From Vibrio anguillarum (GTDB lineage Bacteria; Pseudomonadota; Gammaproteobacteria; Enterobacterales; Vibrionaceae): 57,722 nt of DNA. The position numbers were made by a program, and so were the translations under genes. Under the pieces are notes generated by a model. That model ran no database searches and was not told the origin of the DNA. It saw nothing but the letters and a program-made list of their open reading frames with translations. The stretch lies in assembly GCF_001989995.2 (NCBI RefSeq), contig NZ_JAHGUP010000031.1, positions 1 through 57,722 of the forward strand. The letters are read 5' to 3'. Shown here one piece after another: positions 38,007-48,561 of this stretch (the stretch's first letter is position 1; every line of letters begins with the position of its first letter).

Positions 38007-38039
38007 GTCCTGATCCTCGATTTGCGACAGTAACTGGCG

Positions 38040-38531
38040 CTAAATCGCGCCAGAGAGAAAACTTGATGTTGCTTGTAAGTGTTCAAAGAACGGCGCAATG
38101 ATACGGCTAAATTCCGGTACCAATTGCGAGCTCTTCCACCACTCTGAATTTGGAAATGCGGTAAACGCATCCATAAAAAACAAGGCAGCTGAAACAATCA
38201 ACACACCACGCAATGCTCCAAAAACAATGCCCAGTACCCGATCAGTTCCAGATAGGCCCGTTTTTTGTACCAATTGAGCAATCACATAGTTAATGATCGC
38301 TCCGACAATGAGTGTTGCAACAAACAGTGCTGCGATGGCCGCGCCATTACGAAACATGTCATCTTTGATATTTGAAAAATACACAGCAAGTTTTGCGTAG
38401 TATTGGCTGGCAATAAAAAATGCACCGAACCATATCACTAATGACAACGCTTCTTTAGCAAAGCCACGGACTAAACTGATCAATGCCGATAGGCCGATCA
38501 CACTTAAAATGACAATATCTAACCAATTCAT
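38040..38531 (-). CDS. cvpA: CvpA family membrane protein
   Basis: The 163-residue protein has four hydrophobic segments (first [24 protein letters not shown]) and the family motif [17 protein letters not shown]. CvpA is needed for colicin V production and envelope stress resistance in enteric bacteria; its molecular role is unsettled. The linkage to purF is conserved. It lies 61 bp after dedD. Confidence 0.93.
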   Translation of the reverse strand: MNWLDIVILSVIGLSALISLVRGFAKEALSLVIWFGAFFIASQYYAKLAVYFSNIKDDMFRNGAAIAALFVATLIVGAIINYVIAQLVQKTGLSGTDRVLGIVFGALRGVLIVSAALFFMDAFTAFPNSEWWKSSQLVPEFSRIIAPFFEHLQATSSFLSGAI

Positions 38532-38592
38532 GAGTTCTACATCTTAAGTTGGCGCGCATTTTAACAGAAAAAAACGCGACGCAAACGTTTTC

Positions 38593-39138
38593 TTATGGGT
38601 TTAGTGGTTTAAATTTGAGCAATTGACCTTTTGCACCGGTAATTTTTTCCAGTTCTAAGAGTTGACGCTCAAGCTTGGTTTTGGAAACATCTGGACCAAT
38701 AATGATCCGAGTGAAGCCATTTTCTTGCTTAGTATGAGCTTGATAACCCCGTTTTTGCAGATCTTTAACCACGGTTTTTGCGTTTTCGGCATTCTTTAAT
38801 GCCATCAACTGAATGAGCCAAGCACTATCTTGGTAATCATTTCTTTCCGCTGTTTCTTTCACTTTCACAGTGAGTGGCTTGCTCTGCGTTGCTGCATCGC
38901 TCTGGTTAGTTTGTGCGATCACTTCAACAGGCGAATCGGGCAACGCGACTTGATCTTCAACGGGGTCGAGAATTTCAAACTTCTCTACGTCGCTGTCTAA
39001 TTCAGGCTTAATTGGAATGCTGGCAATATCTTCTTTGTAGTGGGTCTTTTTGCCATCCAATACATCAGGCAACACTATCACCCCTATCGCCACCAATATA
39101 ATTGTTCCTACCAAGCGGCTCTGAAACTTACTTGCCAT
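38593..39138 (-). CDS. dedD: SPOR-domain cell-division protein DedD
   Basis: The 181-residue protein has an N-terminal membrane anchor (LVGTIILVAIGVIVLPDVLDG, about 9-29), a polar linker, and a C-terminal SPOR domain (about 100-178; AWLIQLMALKNAENAKTVV). SPOR domains bind denuded septal peptidoglycan and bring the protein to the division site. Its GGAG ribosome site overlaps the end of folC, and the two genes abut without a gap, implying coupled translation. Confidence 0.9.
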   Translation of the reverse strand: MASKFQSRLVGTIILVAIGVIVLPDVLDGKKTHYKEDIASIPIKPELDSDVEKFEILDPVEDQVALPDSPVEVIAQTNQSDAATQSKPLTVKVKETAERNDYQDSAWLIQLMALKNAENAKTVVKDLQKRGYQAHTKQENGFTRIIIGPDVSKTKLERQLLELEKITGAKGQLLKFKPLNP

Positions 39139-40404
39139 TTATACTCCTTTGTTCTGCCAGTGCTCTAATACTTCACCCACAGTATGAAACGACCCAACCA
39201 CGATAATGACATCATTGCTATCGGCTTGTGTCATCGCGGCTTCAAAAGCGCTGACTGGGCTAGCAAACGGTTTAACGCCAGGCTCAAGGTACTGACACAG
39301 TTCATTCGCTTGCGCGGCTCTAGGGCCACTTAATGAAGCAGGATACCAAACGTTAGCGATTGATTTCAGTTGATGAAGCGTGGCCTTCACATCTTTATCA
39401 TGCAGCATGCCAATCACCACATGGACCTTTTTGTGTGCGTAACGCTGTTTGAGCTGCGCCACCAAATATTCGGCCGAATGGGGATTATGTGCAACATCAA
39501 GAATGATTTCTGGGCTATCACTGATTTTTTGCATCCGCCCAGCAAGTGTTGCGTTGCTAAGCCCATTGACGATATTGACATCACTCACAGCCAAACCGGA
39601 GCAGCCGAGTGCCATTAATGCCGTAGCCGCATTAGGCAAGGGCAAGCGAGGGAGCGGTAAATCAGATAACTCAAATGGACCACTTCGCCAATTCCACGTT
39701 GTTTCAGAGGCCAGTTCATAGGAAAACTGAATACCGACTTGGTACATCTCCGCACCAATATCATCGGCATGCGCTGCAACCGTTGGTGGTGGCTTAGGCT
39801 GGCCGCAAATAGCGGGTTTACCTGCGCGATAAATCCCCGCTTTCTCATAGCCAATAACATTGATGTCATCGCCGAGCCAATCCACGTGATCAATCGCCAA
39901 GCTGGTGATCACAGAAACATCGTGATCCACGATATTGGTCGCATCAAGTCGGCCACCTAGCCCAACTTCCAATAAAATGACATCCACCGCTTGCGTTTGA
40001 AATAAACGCAGCGCCGCCAATGTACCGAACTCAAATAGGCTTAAACTGATGTCACCCCGTTGCGCTTCAACAAAAGCGAAGGCTTGCGTATGCAGCTCAT
40101 CGCTGAGCTCAAGCGCATTAATACGCACGCGTTCGTTATAACGGATAAGATGAGGTGAGCTATAAACGCCCACGCGATAACCTGCATCCAATAAAATGGC
40201 TTCCATTAATGCACAGGTCGAGCCTTTGCCATTCGTTCCAGCCACGGTAATTACGGTAGGTGCAGGTTTAATAAGATTCGCTTTTTGAGCCACAGCTTGA
40301 ACACGATCCAAGCCAAGGTCGATAGCGGAGGTATGAATATTCGCTAAATAATCAAGCCACATCGCAAGAGAGGATGTGGCTTGTGGGATAAGGTTTTGAG
40401 TCAT
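39139..40404 (-). CDS. folC: Bifunctional folylpolyglutamate/dihydrofolate synthase
   Basis: FolC (421 residues) ligates glutamate to dihydropteroate and folates. It has the Mur-ligase fold: VITVAGTNGKGSTCALMEAIL (P-loop), SSPHLIRYNERVRIN, EVGLGGRLDATNIVDHDVS, and VAHNPHSAEYL in the C-terminal domain. It lies between accD and dedD in the accD-folC-dedD-cvpA-purF order shared with E. coli. Its ribosome site is weak. Confidence 0.96.
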   Translation of the reverse strand: MTQNLIPQATSSLAMWLDYLANIHTSAIDLGLDRVQAVAQKANLIKPAPTVITVAGTNGKGSTCALMEAILLDAGYRVGVYSSPHLIRYNERVRINALELSDELHTQAFAFVEAQRGDISLSLFEFGTLAALRLFQTQAVDVILLEVGLGGRLDATNIVDHDVSVITSLAIDHVDWLGDDINVIGYEKAGIYRAGKPAICGQPKPPPTVAAHADDIGAEMYQVGIQFSYELASETTWNWRSGPFELSDLPLPRLPLPNAATALMALGCSGLAVSDVNIVNGLSNATLAGRMQKISDSPEIILDVAHNPHSAEYLVAQLKQRYAHKKVHVVIGMLHDKDVKATLHQLKSIANVWYPASLSGPRAAQANELCQYLEPGVKPFASPVSAFEAAMTQADSNDVIIVVGSFHTVGEVLEHWQNKGV

Positions 40405-40448
40405 CTAACGTTTATAACCATTAAGCAGTTAGTGTGTTAGTGCCTACT

Positions 40449-41375
40449 TTACCCTTTTTCGTGCGCTTCTGGTACAGCGTAATCAGGTTCAGTCGGTGAA
40501 TCGTCAACAGAAACGACCAATGGTGAGCTGTGATTGGTCAATTTAGCGATCAGTCCCCCCACGCGTTGACGCATTTCACGGCGATCGACAATCATATCAA
40601 TCGCACCATGCTCAATCAGGAATTCGCTGCGTTGGAAACCTTCAGGTAGATCTTCACGTACCGTTTGTTCGATAACTCGACGACCTGCAAAACCAATCAG
40701 TGCTTTAGGTTCACCAATATTGATGTCACCAAGCATCGCTAAGCTTGCCGATACACCACCCATGGTAGGGTCCGTCATCACTGAGATATAAGGTAAGCCT
40801 TTGCTTGATAAACGTTCAAGCGCCGCACTGGTTTTTGCCATCTGCATCAATGACATTAACGCTTCTTGCATACGCGCGCCGCCACTGGCAGAAAAGCAAA
40901 CCAAACCACAGTTGTTTTCTATAGCGGCATCAACAGCTCGTACGAAACGAGCACCAACTACAGACCCCATTGAACCACCCATGAAAGAAAACTCAAAAGC
41001 ACAAGCAACCAAAGGCATACCCAATAGTTCGCCTTGCATCACCACAAGAGCGTCTTTCTCGCCACTGCTTTTTTGAGCGGCTGAAAGGCGTTCTTTATAA
41101 CGTTTTGAGTCTTTAAACTTGAGTTTATCTTGCGGCTCTAACTCGTCACCAATCTCGACACGATTCTGTTCATCAAGAAAAGTCTCTAAGCGGCGACGAG
41201 CTTTCATGCGCATGTGATGATCACATTTAGGGCACACTTCCAAATTACGCTCAAGCTCAGCGTGATATAACACTTGCTCACAAGAAGTACATTTAGTCCA
41301 AACCCCTTCAGGGATGGATGCTTTACGCGAAGTTACGATATTGCTTTTTTCTAAAATCTTTTCAAGCCAACTCAT
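40449..41375 (-). CDS. accD: Acetyl-CoA carboxylase carboxyltransferase subunit beta
   Basis: AccD (308 residues) with AccA transfers the carboxyl group from biotin to acetyl-CoA for fatty-acid synthesis. An N-terminal C4 zinc ribbon (CTSC...CPKC, about residues 28-50) precedes the crotonase-type carboxyltransferase domain, with [25 protein letters not shown] and [10 protein letters not shown]. An upstream CTTTCGC/GCGAGAG hairpin (minus strand, about 41399-41418) lies shortly before the AAAGG ribosome site. E. coli AccD is reported to repress its own translation, so this leader may matter. Confidence 0.96.
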   Translation of the reverse strand: MSWLEKILEKSNIVTSRKASIPEGVWTKCTSCEQVLYHAELERNLEVCPKCDHHMRMKARRRLETFLDEQNRVEIGDELEPQDKLKFKDSKRYKERLSAAQKSSGEKDALVVMQGELLGMPLVACAFEFSFMGGSMGSVVGARFVRAVDAAIENNCGLVCFSASGGARMQEALMSLMQMAKTSAALERLSSKGLPYISVMTDPTMGGVSASLAMLGDINIGEPKALIGFAGRRVIEQTVREDLPEGFQRSEFLIEHGAIDMIVDRREMRQRVGGLIAKLTNHSSPLVVSVDDSPTEPDYAVPEAHEKG

Positions 41376-41550
41376 GGAAGACCTTTACTCTTAACTCTCT
41401 CGCGTGATTGCGAAAGATACAAATTTGGGATTTATGCGTGAGGATTAAAACATATAAAATGCTTAGTGTAGACAAAAAACTGGTTGTACCTATTTTCTGG
41501 CTGCCATTTCCACACACGTCACGACTCTGTTTTGGACACTTTACGCGTTA

Positions 41551-42345
41551 TTAGTTCAAATTATCAGCTAAAAATAGCGGCCCAAGCGACTCTTTTGGTA
41601 AAGAAAATTCTTCTGGATAATCAACAGCAACCAAATATAATCCTTCCGCTTTGGCTGTTGCACCCGCCAGTTTTCTATCTTTGGCTTCAAGCAGCCATTT
41701 TATCCATTCTGGAGGCTGCTCACCACGGCCGACAACGATGAGGCTACCGGTAATATTTCGCACCATATGATGGACAAAAGCATTTGCTTTAATGTCGATG
41801 ACGACATAGCTGCCATGCCGAGTCACATTCAAATGCATGACGTTTCGCCAAGGACTATTCGATTGACAATGCACAGCGCGAAAAGAGGTGAAATCATTTT
41901 CGCCCAATAAAAGCTGCCCTGCTTGCTGCATTTTCTCAACGTCTAAATCGCCATGATAATGACTGACACCTGAAGATAATATGCCAGGGCGATAAGCATG
42001 ATTATAAATGATGTAGCGATAACGGCGTGCTGTAGCCGAAAAGCGAGCGTGAAAATCGCTTGAAACCTCAGTTGCCCAACGAACAGCGATATCTTTTGGT
42101 AAATGAGCATTGACACCCATTGTCCAAGCGACCATTTTTCGGCAAGCCGTAGTATCAAAATGTATCACCTGCCCTGTGCCGTGAACCCCGGCATCGGTGC
42201 GCCCCGCACACAATACTTCAACCGGATGGTTCGCCACAACTGTGAGTGCTTTTTCTAATTCTTCTTGGACACTTTTAACGTCACGTTGTCGCTGCCAACC
42301 ATAGTATTGAGAACCATTGTACTCAATACCTAAAGCGATTCTCAT
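41551..42345 (-). CDS. truA: tRNA pseudouridine(38-40) synthase
   Basis: TruA (264 residues) modifies U38-U40 in tRNA anticodon arms. The catalytic aspartate is in [15 protein letters not shown], and [15 protein letters not shown] and [13 protein letters not shown] are family motifs. ATG at 42345 begins [11 protein letters not shown], the usual start; the frame is open 24 codons upstream without conserved sequence. It lies between hubP and accD on the same strand. Confidence 0.96.
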   Translation of the reverse strand: MRIALGIEYNGSQYYGWQRQRDVKSVQEELEKALTVVANHPVEVLCAGRTDAGVHGTGQVIHFDTTACRKMVAWTMGVNAHLPKDIAVRWATEVSSDFHARFSATARRYRYIIYNHAYRPGILSSGVSHYHGDLDVEKMQQAGQLLLGENDFTSFRAVHCQSNSPWRNVMHLNVTRHGSYVVIDIKANAFVHHMVRNITGSLIVVGRGEQPPEWIKWLLEAKDRKLAGATAKAEGLYLVAVDYPEEFSLPKESLGPLFLADNLN

Positions 42346-42482
42346 TATCTGATTCTCTTTGAAAATGGGTCGGGCAGTATAATCGCAATCAAAAAAAAAT
42401 TCTAATCGACAAGCCATCTACCCCGACAACTTTCAATGTGAAGTTCAGGTCATCTGCAAGTCAGAAAAGGCTATTCAATAAC

Positions 42483-42510
42483 AACGAGGCCGTATATTCA
42501 CGGCCTCGTT
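42483..42510. terminator. Stem-loop directly after hubP
   Basis: AACGAGGCCG (42483-42492) and CGGCCTCGTT (42501-42510) form a perfect 10-bp stem with an 8-base loop, starting six bases past the hubP stop. T richness is better on the plus strand (TGTTTTT) than in the hubP direction, so termination of hubP may be partial. Confidence 0.65.
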
Positions 42511-42515
42511 TGTTT

Positions 42516-45500
42516 TTAAGCTCGGCGATTAATGCTGTCAATCAAGGATTTCGCTTCTCGTCGAATATCATCACTACCATCAACAATGGCTTCCTCTAAC
42601 AGTTTTATCGCCCCTTTATCATCGTTCATCTCGATGTAAATTTTGGCGAGGTCAAGCTTACCCGCCGCCTCAGAGTTATTGTCTACATCGATATCACCAA
42701 TGTCACCAATCACATCCGGAAATTCACTTAAACCAACATCTAACTTGAGTTCTTCATCTTCAGGGCTAATCCCCTCTTCACCCTCAACTTGAGCCATTAG
42801 CTCATCGATGGTCATGTACTGGCTCTTTTGGGCTTCAAAATCATCGAGTTCATCTTGAATTCCCCAGTTTTCATCAAGAATTTGAGGCTCGTCGGTTTGA
42901 ATCTCATCATTCCAAACGGCAAGCTCTTCTTCAGGCACGTCATCTGGGATGGAAGCTTGTTGATCTGGCGTTAAATTAAAACCGTTCCAATCTTCACCGC
43001 CTACCTCTAACATTGCATCAATATTCATACCAGCACTATCAATGGTACGAGCATCTAATGGTCGATCAAAAGAGAATGGCGCAGAAGATACACTTTCCTC
43101 ATCTAGCCAATCTTTTAAGGCTTTCTCATCGAACTCCTGTTTTGAAACACTCTGCAATTGGTCTGCGTCATCATCTTCTAAAAGCGGCTGTTGATCTGTT
43201 TCTAGTGCTGGTTCGTTAATTGAAGCAAGTGCATCTTCTTCACCGAATTCAGGTAAGGATTGCTCGTCAATCGCTTCAAAACTTTCTTGAGCAACAGGCT
43301 CTGACGCCGCTTTTTGAGGCTCAGCTATCGCATCCGCCAGCGCGTCTTCTTCTGTGTACTCTGGAAGCTCAAGATCCGTAAGGTCGCTCTCGTCTTCCTT
43401 TTCTTCTTCTAGAGGAGGCTCGTTAATTGAAGCAAGTGCATCTTCTTCACTGAATTCAGGTAAGGATTGCTCGTCAATCGCTTCAAAACTTTCTTGAGCA
43501 ACAGGCTCTGACGCCGCCTCTTGAGGCTCGGCTATCGCATCCGCCAGCGCGTCTTGTTCTGTGTATTCTGGCAGCTCAAGATCCGTAAGTTCGCGCTCGT
43601 CTTCCTTTTCTTCTATAGGAGGCTCGTTAATTGAAGCAAGTGCATCTTCTTCACTAAATTCAGGTAAGGCCTGCTCATCAATCGCTTCAAAACTTTCTTG
43701 AGCAACAGGCTCTGACGCCGCTTCTTGAGGCTCGGCTATCGCATCCGCCAGCGCGTCTTCTTCTGTGTACTCTGGCAGCTCAAGATCCGTAAGGTCGCTC
43801 TCGTCTTCCTTTTCTTCTTCTAGAGGAGGCTCGTTAATTGAAGCAAGTGCATCTTCTTCACCGAATTCAGGTAAGGCTTGCTCATCAATCGCTTCAAAAC
43901 TTTCTTGAGCAAGAGGCTCTGACGCCGCCTCTTGAGGCTCAGCTATCGCATCCGCCAGCGCGTCTTCTTCTGACTGCTCTGGCAGTTGGACTTCGGAAAG
44001 CTCGCTCTGTGACTGTTCTTCTAGCGATGGCTCATTAAAGGAAGCAAGGAGATCTTCTTCTTCTAACTCCACTAACTTGTCATCGTGGAGCTCCTCAACA
44101 TGGTCCTTTGCCGATGATTCTGCTGAATTGGTTTGAAGCGGCTCAACATCAGCTTGGCTTGGTTCTTCCTCTTCTAGCTCACCAATGTCCCAGTCTTCAT
44201 CTTGTGGAACTCCAAATTCGTTAGGGCTGACTTCTGGTTTGCTAACCTGTGCGGGTTCTATTTTTTCCGGGGATGTCGAGCTGCTTAGAGGTTGCTCCTC
44301 ATTCGGCTTCAGATCCGGATAACTTGCCCCTTCAATTTCTGGGTTAAAATCAAATGAGTCGTCGATAAATTCTTCATCGATGTCGCCATCAACCACTCCC
44401 ATCTGTTCATCATCCAGTAGAGGATCTTTTTCAGGAGCGGCACTTAGCAGATCGTCAATGAAGATGTCGCTGTTAAACTCGGAATCTTCAACGCTATCGT
44501 TTTCATTATCCAAAAACTCGCTATTTTGCTGTTCGGTCTCTTCGATATTCTGAGCATGCTGCTCGATTTCCAGCAACTCTTCAAATAATGCCGTACCATC
44601 TTCTTCAGCGAGACTATCCTTATCTTCAGCACCTTCTTGCTCTTGGTCTGCCTTTTCAAACTCAAGTGATTCAGAACCATTGTCAGTAAATAGTTCGTCC
44701 AATAGCTCTGTACTATTCTCATCCAGCTCGGTTTCAATGTCGGATTCCGTAGTTTCTTCACCCAATAACTCATACAGAGTTTGATCACCAGTGAAGTCAA
44801 CATCATCAATATCTTCTTCGCTCGAAGCGATGTCTTTATCGGGCTGCACAAGTTCTTCAAGTAAGTCGGTGCTTTCCGATAAGTCTGTCTCGCTCTCTTC
44901 ATCATCACCGAGTAGCTCATCGAGCAGTTCGACACTGTCACTATCAATTGCTAGGACGTCTTCATCTTGCTCTTCTAATAATTCATCCAGCAGCGCTGTT
45001 TCAGTGGAGGAATCAGTTTCTATTGAGGTGAGGTCAGATTGCGCTTCAATCGTTGCGAATAGATCATCAAGTTCACTATCCGACGCTAGCTCTGCTTCTT
45101 TTAAATCGAAGTTACCGCCGGTTTTTGCTAGCTCGGGCTCTTCTGAATCCAAGTTGAAATCATCTTCGGACTCATCCAATAATGAATCAAAGTCAAAACT
45201 ATCATGATGATCGTCATCACTATTGGCGGCAAACAAATCGTCAAGTAGCGATTGATCTAAAGTATCGCTTCCGAGATCTTCAGCTTTCTCATCTCCAGCC
45301 AATAACGCGTCAATGTCGTCTTCAGAGATGGAATCATCATCATCGGATAAATCAAATTCTGTTTCGCTATCATCTTCATCTAATAACGCTTCGTCTAAAG
45401 CTCGCGCCATCTCATCGAGACCGACAGCTTTTTCGTCAGCACCAACACTGATGCCGTTACTGCTAGCGGTCAAATCTTCTAAATCCGCAGCAAGATCACC

Positions 45501-46664
45501 ATCATCGCCGATACTCGCAAATGGGTCTTCGCCATCTTCACCTTCGAGGTTGAAGTCTAAATCTGTATCGTCTAAATCGGCAAAAATGTCCGATTCTTGC
45601 TCAGCATTGTCATCGATTTCATCATCCAGTGTGATGTCGTCACCAAATAACTTCTCACTATCATCAGACTCACCAAACAAGTCATCATCCAGCATTAAAT
45701 CATCGTCAATATCTTCAAGGCTGCCAGCAGCCATTGGCGTTATGGGCTCTTGATTACCTTGAGTGACAACAGGCTGCTCCGTTGGCTTGGATCGGCGGCC
45801 AAGCAACATCACAACCAGTAAACCAATTAACAGACCAGGAATAAGGGCGAGAGCGGCGACCAACCAAGAGTTGGAAAGCAGTTGATCAAGTGCACTTGGT
45901 GCAAGCTTTTGCGCCTCTAGTGCTTTTCTACGTTCTTCATCAAGTAGCTTTTCAACTTCAGAGCGAATGCGGTTTTCGTCACCGAGTTCTCCTTTGAGTG
46001 CATCGACTTCAGATTGAACATCTGCCAGCATCAAACGTAACTTATGATTTTTCTCCTCAAGCGCCAGTAATTCAGTATCAGATTTCGCAACTTGTGTGCC
46101 AATATCTTTTAGCACAGGTTCACTCTTCGTCTTTTCAACAACTGGTTGAGCGACAGTAGAGGCAATTGTTTTTTCAGGCAAAGCTGTAGAAGCAGCAGTA
46201 ACAGGCGCTGTTGGCTGCGCCGTATTAGCATTCAATTTGGCTTGATGCGCGGCCATGATATTGACCGCTTCTTGGGTGGGCGCACTATTTACCTGTGCCA
46301 ATGATGGAACACGTAAGTTGCTACCCGGGATCAAACTGTGAATATTTTGATTTTCGAACGCCTGAGGGTTTAGCCGATAAATGGCCAGCAGGGTTTGTTG
46401 TACAGTGACGTTATTCGATGGGCGTAGTCGAGTGGCAATAGACCACAAAGTGTCGCTGTCTAAGGTTGGCCCAAAAAACGTCGATGGTTGGCTATTAGCC
46501 TGCTGAAGATTACGAGTTTGAGTGAGATTTTCTGAAAATTGAGGAGAAGACTGGATCTCACCATTCGGCCCAACCAGGCGAATGCTCTCGGCACTAACGA
46601 TAGAAGTCTGAGTCACGGCAACCATTGCTATCGGCAACAGTAGACGCTGAAAAATTTGACGCAT
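42516..46664 (-). CDS. hubP: Polar landmark protein HubP (FimV family)
   Basis: HubP recruits chromosome-origin, flagellar and chemotaxis ATPases (ParA1, FlhG, ParC) to the old pole in vibrios. The 1382-residue protein has a signal-like N-terminus (1-26), a periplasmic LysM-like domain (about 65-121, LDSDTLWSIATRLRP...IPGSNLRVPS) and a coiled coil (192-252). A membrane helix at about 264-289 precedes a very acidic cytoplasmic region of about 1000 residues. A conserved C-terminal FimV motif closes it (AGKLDLAKIYIEMNDDKGAIKLLEEA, about 1335-1360). The acidic region contains about four near-identical 68-69-residue repeats. Position next to truA and glnS matches the Vibrio hubP locus. The ribosome site is weak. 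Confidence 0.93.
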   Translation of the reverse strand: MRQIFQRLLLPIAMVAVTQTSIVSAESIRLVGPNGEIQSSPQFSENLTQTRNLQQANSQPSTFFGPTLDSDTLWSIATRLRPSNNVTVQQTLLAIYRLNPQAFENQNIHSLIPGSNLRVPSLAQVNSAPTQEAVNIMAAHQAKLNANTAQPTAPVTAASTALPEKTIASTVAQPVVEKTKSEPVLKDIGTQVAKSDTELLALEEKNHKLRLMLADVQSEVDALKGELGDENRIRSEVEKLLDEERRKALEAQKLAPSALDQLLSNSWLVAALALIPGLLIGLLVVMLLGRRSKPTEQPVVTQGNQEPITPMAAGSLEDIDDDLMLDDDLFGESDDSEKLFGDDITLDDEIDDNAEQESDIFADLDDTDLDFNLEGEDGEDPFASIGDDGDLAADLEDLTASSNGISVGADEKAVGLDEMARALDEALLDEDDSETEFDLSDDDDSISEDDIDALLAGDEKAEDLGSDTLDQSLLDDLFAANSDDDHHDSFDFDSLLDESEDDFNLDSEEPELAKTGGNFDLKEAELASDSELDDLFATIEAQSDLTSIETDSSTETALLDELLEEQDEDVLAIDSDSVELLDELLGDDEESETDLSESTDLLEELVQPDKDIASSEEDIDDVDFTGDQTLYELLGEETTESDIETELDENSTELLDELFTDNGSESLEFEKADQEQEGAEDKDSLAEEDGTALFEELLEIEQHAQNIEETEQQNSEFLDNENDSVEDSEFNSDIFIDDLLSAAPEKDPLLDDEQMGVVDGDIDEEFIDDSFDFNPEIEGASYPDLKPNEEQPLSSSTSPEKIEPAQVSKPEVSPNEFGVPQDEDWDIGELEEEEPSQADVEPLQTNSAESSAKDHVEELHDDKLVELEEEDLLASFNEPSLEEQSQSELSEVQLPEQSEEDALADAIAEPQEAASEPLAQESFEAIDEQALPEFGEEDALASINEPPLEEEKEDESDLTDLELPEYTEEDALADAIAEPQEAASEPVAQESFEAIDEQALPEFSEEDALASINEPPIEEKEDERELTDLELPEYTEQDALADAIAEPQEAASEPVAQESFEAIDEQSLPEFSEEDALASINEPPLEEEKEDESDLTDLELPEYTEEDALADAIAEPQKAASEPVAQESFEAIDEQSLPEFGEEDALASINEPALETDQQPLLEDDDADQLQSVSKQEFDEKALKDWLDEESVSSAPFSFDRPLDARTIDSAGMNIDAMLEVGGEDWNGFNLTPDQQASIPDDVPEEELAVWNDEIQTDEPQILDENWGIQDELDDFEAQKSQYMTIDELMAQVEGEEGISPEDEELKLDVGLSEFPDVIGDIGDIDVDNNSEAAGKLDLAKIYIEMNDDKGAIKLLEEAIVDGSDDIRREAKSLIDSINRRA
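43200..44062 (-). repeat. 204-207-bp in-frame repeats in hubP
   Basis: Four units of 68-69 residues, each containing EEDALASINEPP, LELPEY.EEDALADAIAEPQ and QESFEAIDEQ, lie head to tail, with a partial fifth. The two central spacings are 204 and 207 bp. The first unit in protein order (highest coordinates) is the most diverged. Acidic repeats of this kind are known to vary in number among HubP proteins. Confidence 0.92.
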
Positions 46665-46754
46665 ATAAGGCTCAGCTATGTGCTTGGAATAAATAAATAC
46701 GATGATCTGTTTAATATATCGGATAACGCTAGCAAAACTATAGGACGCAAGGTA

Positions 46755-46801
46755 AAAAATGTGTCACGACTACGATAATCGCAGGAATCTCACACATTTT
46801 T
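46755..46801. repeat. Long inverted repeat between glnS and hubP
   Basis: AAAAATGTGT (46755-46764) and ACACATTTTT (46792-46801) are perfect 10-base inverse copies with 27 bases between. In the glnS/hubP direction the structure ends in a run of T and follows the glnS terminator. It could be a second terminator, a protein site or the end of a small RNA. Confidence 0.55.
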
Positions 46802-46849
46802 CCCCGCTAAGTGAGCTTGCTCAGACAAAAACAGTACCATAATAAAAAG

Positions 46850-46875
46850 AAAGGCCAGCATTGGCTGACCTTTTT
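46850..46875 (-). terminator. glnS terminator
   Basis: In the minus-strand transcript AAAGGTCAGC pairs with GCTGGCCTTT (one mismatch) around a 3-base loop, followed by TTTCTTTTTATT. It lies 15-40 bases past the glnS stop. Confidence 0.82.
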
Positions 46876-46890
46876 AAATAGTACTTAAGC

Positions 46891-48561
46891 TTACTCTGCG
46901 TCTATTTTTGCCCAAGTGTCACGTAGACCCACTGTGCGGTTAAAAACCAACGCCTCTGGTTTAGAATCTTTCGAGTCAGCACAGAAATAACCCATGCGCT
47001 CAAACTGATAACCTTGCTCCGCGTGTGCCGCCACCAAACTAGGCTCTACAAAACCATTAATTTTAACCAATGAATCTGGGTTAATGGTTTCAGCAAAGTT
47101 GTCAGCCGCCGCCGGGTTGGGAACGGTAAATAGGCGATCGTACAAACGAATTTCAGCTGGCAAGGCTTTATCGGCTGATACCCAATGAATAACACCTTTT
47201 ACTTTGCGTCCATCAGCCGGGTTTTTACCCAGAGTATCCACATCGTAAGTGCAGAATATTGTCGTAATATTGCCTTGTGCATCTTTTTCAATGCGCTCTG
47301 CTTTTATTACGTAAGCGCCGCGTAAGCGAACTTCTTTGCCTAGCACTAAACGTTTGTATTTCTTGTTGCCTTCTTCACGGAAATCTTCACGTTCAATCCA
47401 CAATTCGCGAGTGAATGGAACTTCACGCTCGCCCATTTCAGGATTGTTTGGATGATTTGCCAGCGTTAATGTCTCGACTTTACCCGCCTCAAAGTTTTCT
47501 ATCACCACTTTTACAGGGTCAAGAACCGCCATGGCGCGAGGCGCATGTTCGTTTAAGTCTTCACGGATACAAGACTCTAACGAACTGAATTCGATCATAT
47601 TTTCCTGTTTTGTCACACCGATGCGTTTGCAAAACTCACGAATCGATGCTGGTGTGAATCCACGGCGGCGTAAACCTGAAATCGTCGGCATACGTGGGTC
47701 ATCCCAACCATCCACTAATTTTTCCGTAACCAGCTGGTTTAGTTTACGCTTAGACATTACCGTGTATTCAAGGTTTAAACGGCTAAACTCATACTGATGT
47801 GGTCGACAATCAATCGTGATATTTTCCAACACCCAATCGTACAGACGGCGGTTATCTTGAAACTCTAGCGTACAAATTGAATGAGTGATCCCTTCCAAGG
47901 CATCCGAGATACAGTGGGTAAAATCGTACATTGGATAAATGCACCATTTGTTACCCGTTTGGTGATGCTCAGCGAAACGAACACGGTAAAGCACAGGATC
48001 GCGCATCACCATGAAGGATGACGCCATGTCAATCTTGGCACGTAAACACGCGTTGCCTTCTTCGAAACCACCAGCGCGCATTTTCTCAAATAGCGCTAGG
48101 TTTTCTTCAATGCTGCGATCGCGGTACGGACTTGGCTTACCTGCTTGGGTCAATGTACCTCGATATTCACGGATCTCTTCTGGACTGAGCTCTTCAACAT
48201 AAGCCAGACCTTTTTGGATCAACTCAACCGCGTATTGGTATAGTTTGTCAAAATAATCTGACGAATAACAAACATCACCAGACCATTGGAAGCCGAGCCA
48301 TTTCACGTCGGCTTTGATTGACTCAACGTACTCCATATCTTCTTTTTCAGGGTTTGTATCGTCAAAACGTAAATTACACTGTCCCTGATAGTCCTGAGCA
48401 ATACCAAAGTTTAAGCAGATAGATTTAGCATGACCGATGTGCAGGTAACCATTTGGCTCGGGCGGAAAACGAGTATGCACACTTGTGTGTTTGCCATCCG
48501 CTAAATCTTTATCAATGATTTGGCGAATAAAATTCGATGGACGAGCCTCAGCTTCACTCAT
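46891..48561 (-). CDS. glnS: Glutamine--tRNA ligase
   Basis: GlnRS (556 residues) charges tRNA-Gln. The class I signatures are [16 protein letters not shown] (HIGH) and VMSKRKL (KMSKS), with [11 protein letters not shown] for amino-acid binding and a C-terminal anticodon-binding barrel. GAGGTG nine bases before the ATG supports the start. Length is equal to the E. coli enzyme. Confidence 0.97.
   Translation of the reverse strand: MSEAEARPSNFIRQIIDKDLADGKHTSVHTRFPPEPNGYLHIGHAKSICLNFGIAQDYQGQCNLRFDDTNPEKEDMEYVESIKADVKWLGFQWSGDVCYSSDYFDKLYQYAVELIQKGLAYVEELSPEEIREYRGTLTQAGKPSPYRDRSIEENLALFEKMRAGGFEEGNACLRAKIDMASSFMVMRDPVLYRVRFAEHHQTGNKWCIYPMYDFTHCISDALEGITHSICTLEFQDNRRLYDWVLENITIDCRPHQYEFSRLNLEYTVMSKRKLNQLVTEKLVDGWDDPRMPTISGLRRRGFTPASIREFCKRIGVTKQENMIEFSSLESCIREDLNEHAPRAMAVLDPVKVVIENFEAGKVETLTLANHPNNPEMGEREVPFTRELWIEREDFREEGNKKYKRLVLGKEVRLRGAYVIKAERIEKDAQGNITTIFCTYDVDTLGKNPADGRKVKGVIHWVSADKALPAEIRLYDRLFTVPNPAAADNFAETINPDSLVKINGFVEPSLVAAHAEQGYQFERMGYFCADSKDSKPEALVFNRTVGLRDTWAKIDAE

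Noticed and set aside
44444..45753. Serine-rich open frames opposite hubP.
   Set aside because: They are antisense to the Asp/Glu-rich HubP codons (GAT/GAA read as ATC/TTC or TCA/TCT), a composition artefact.
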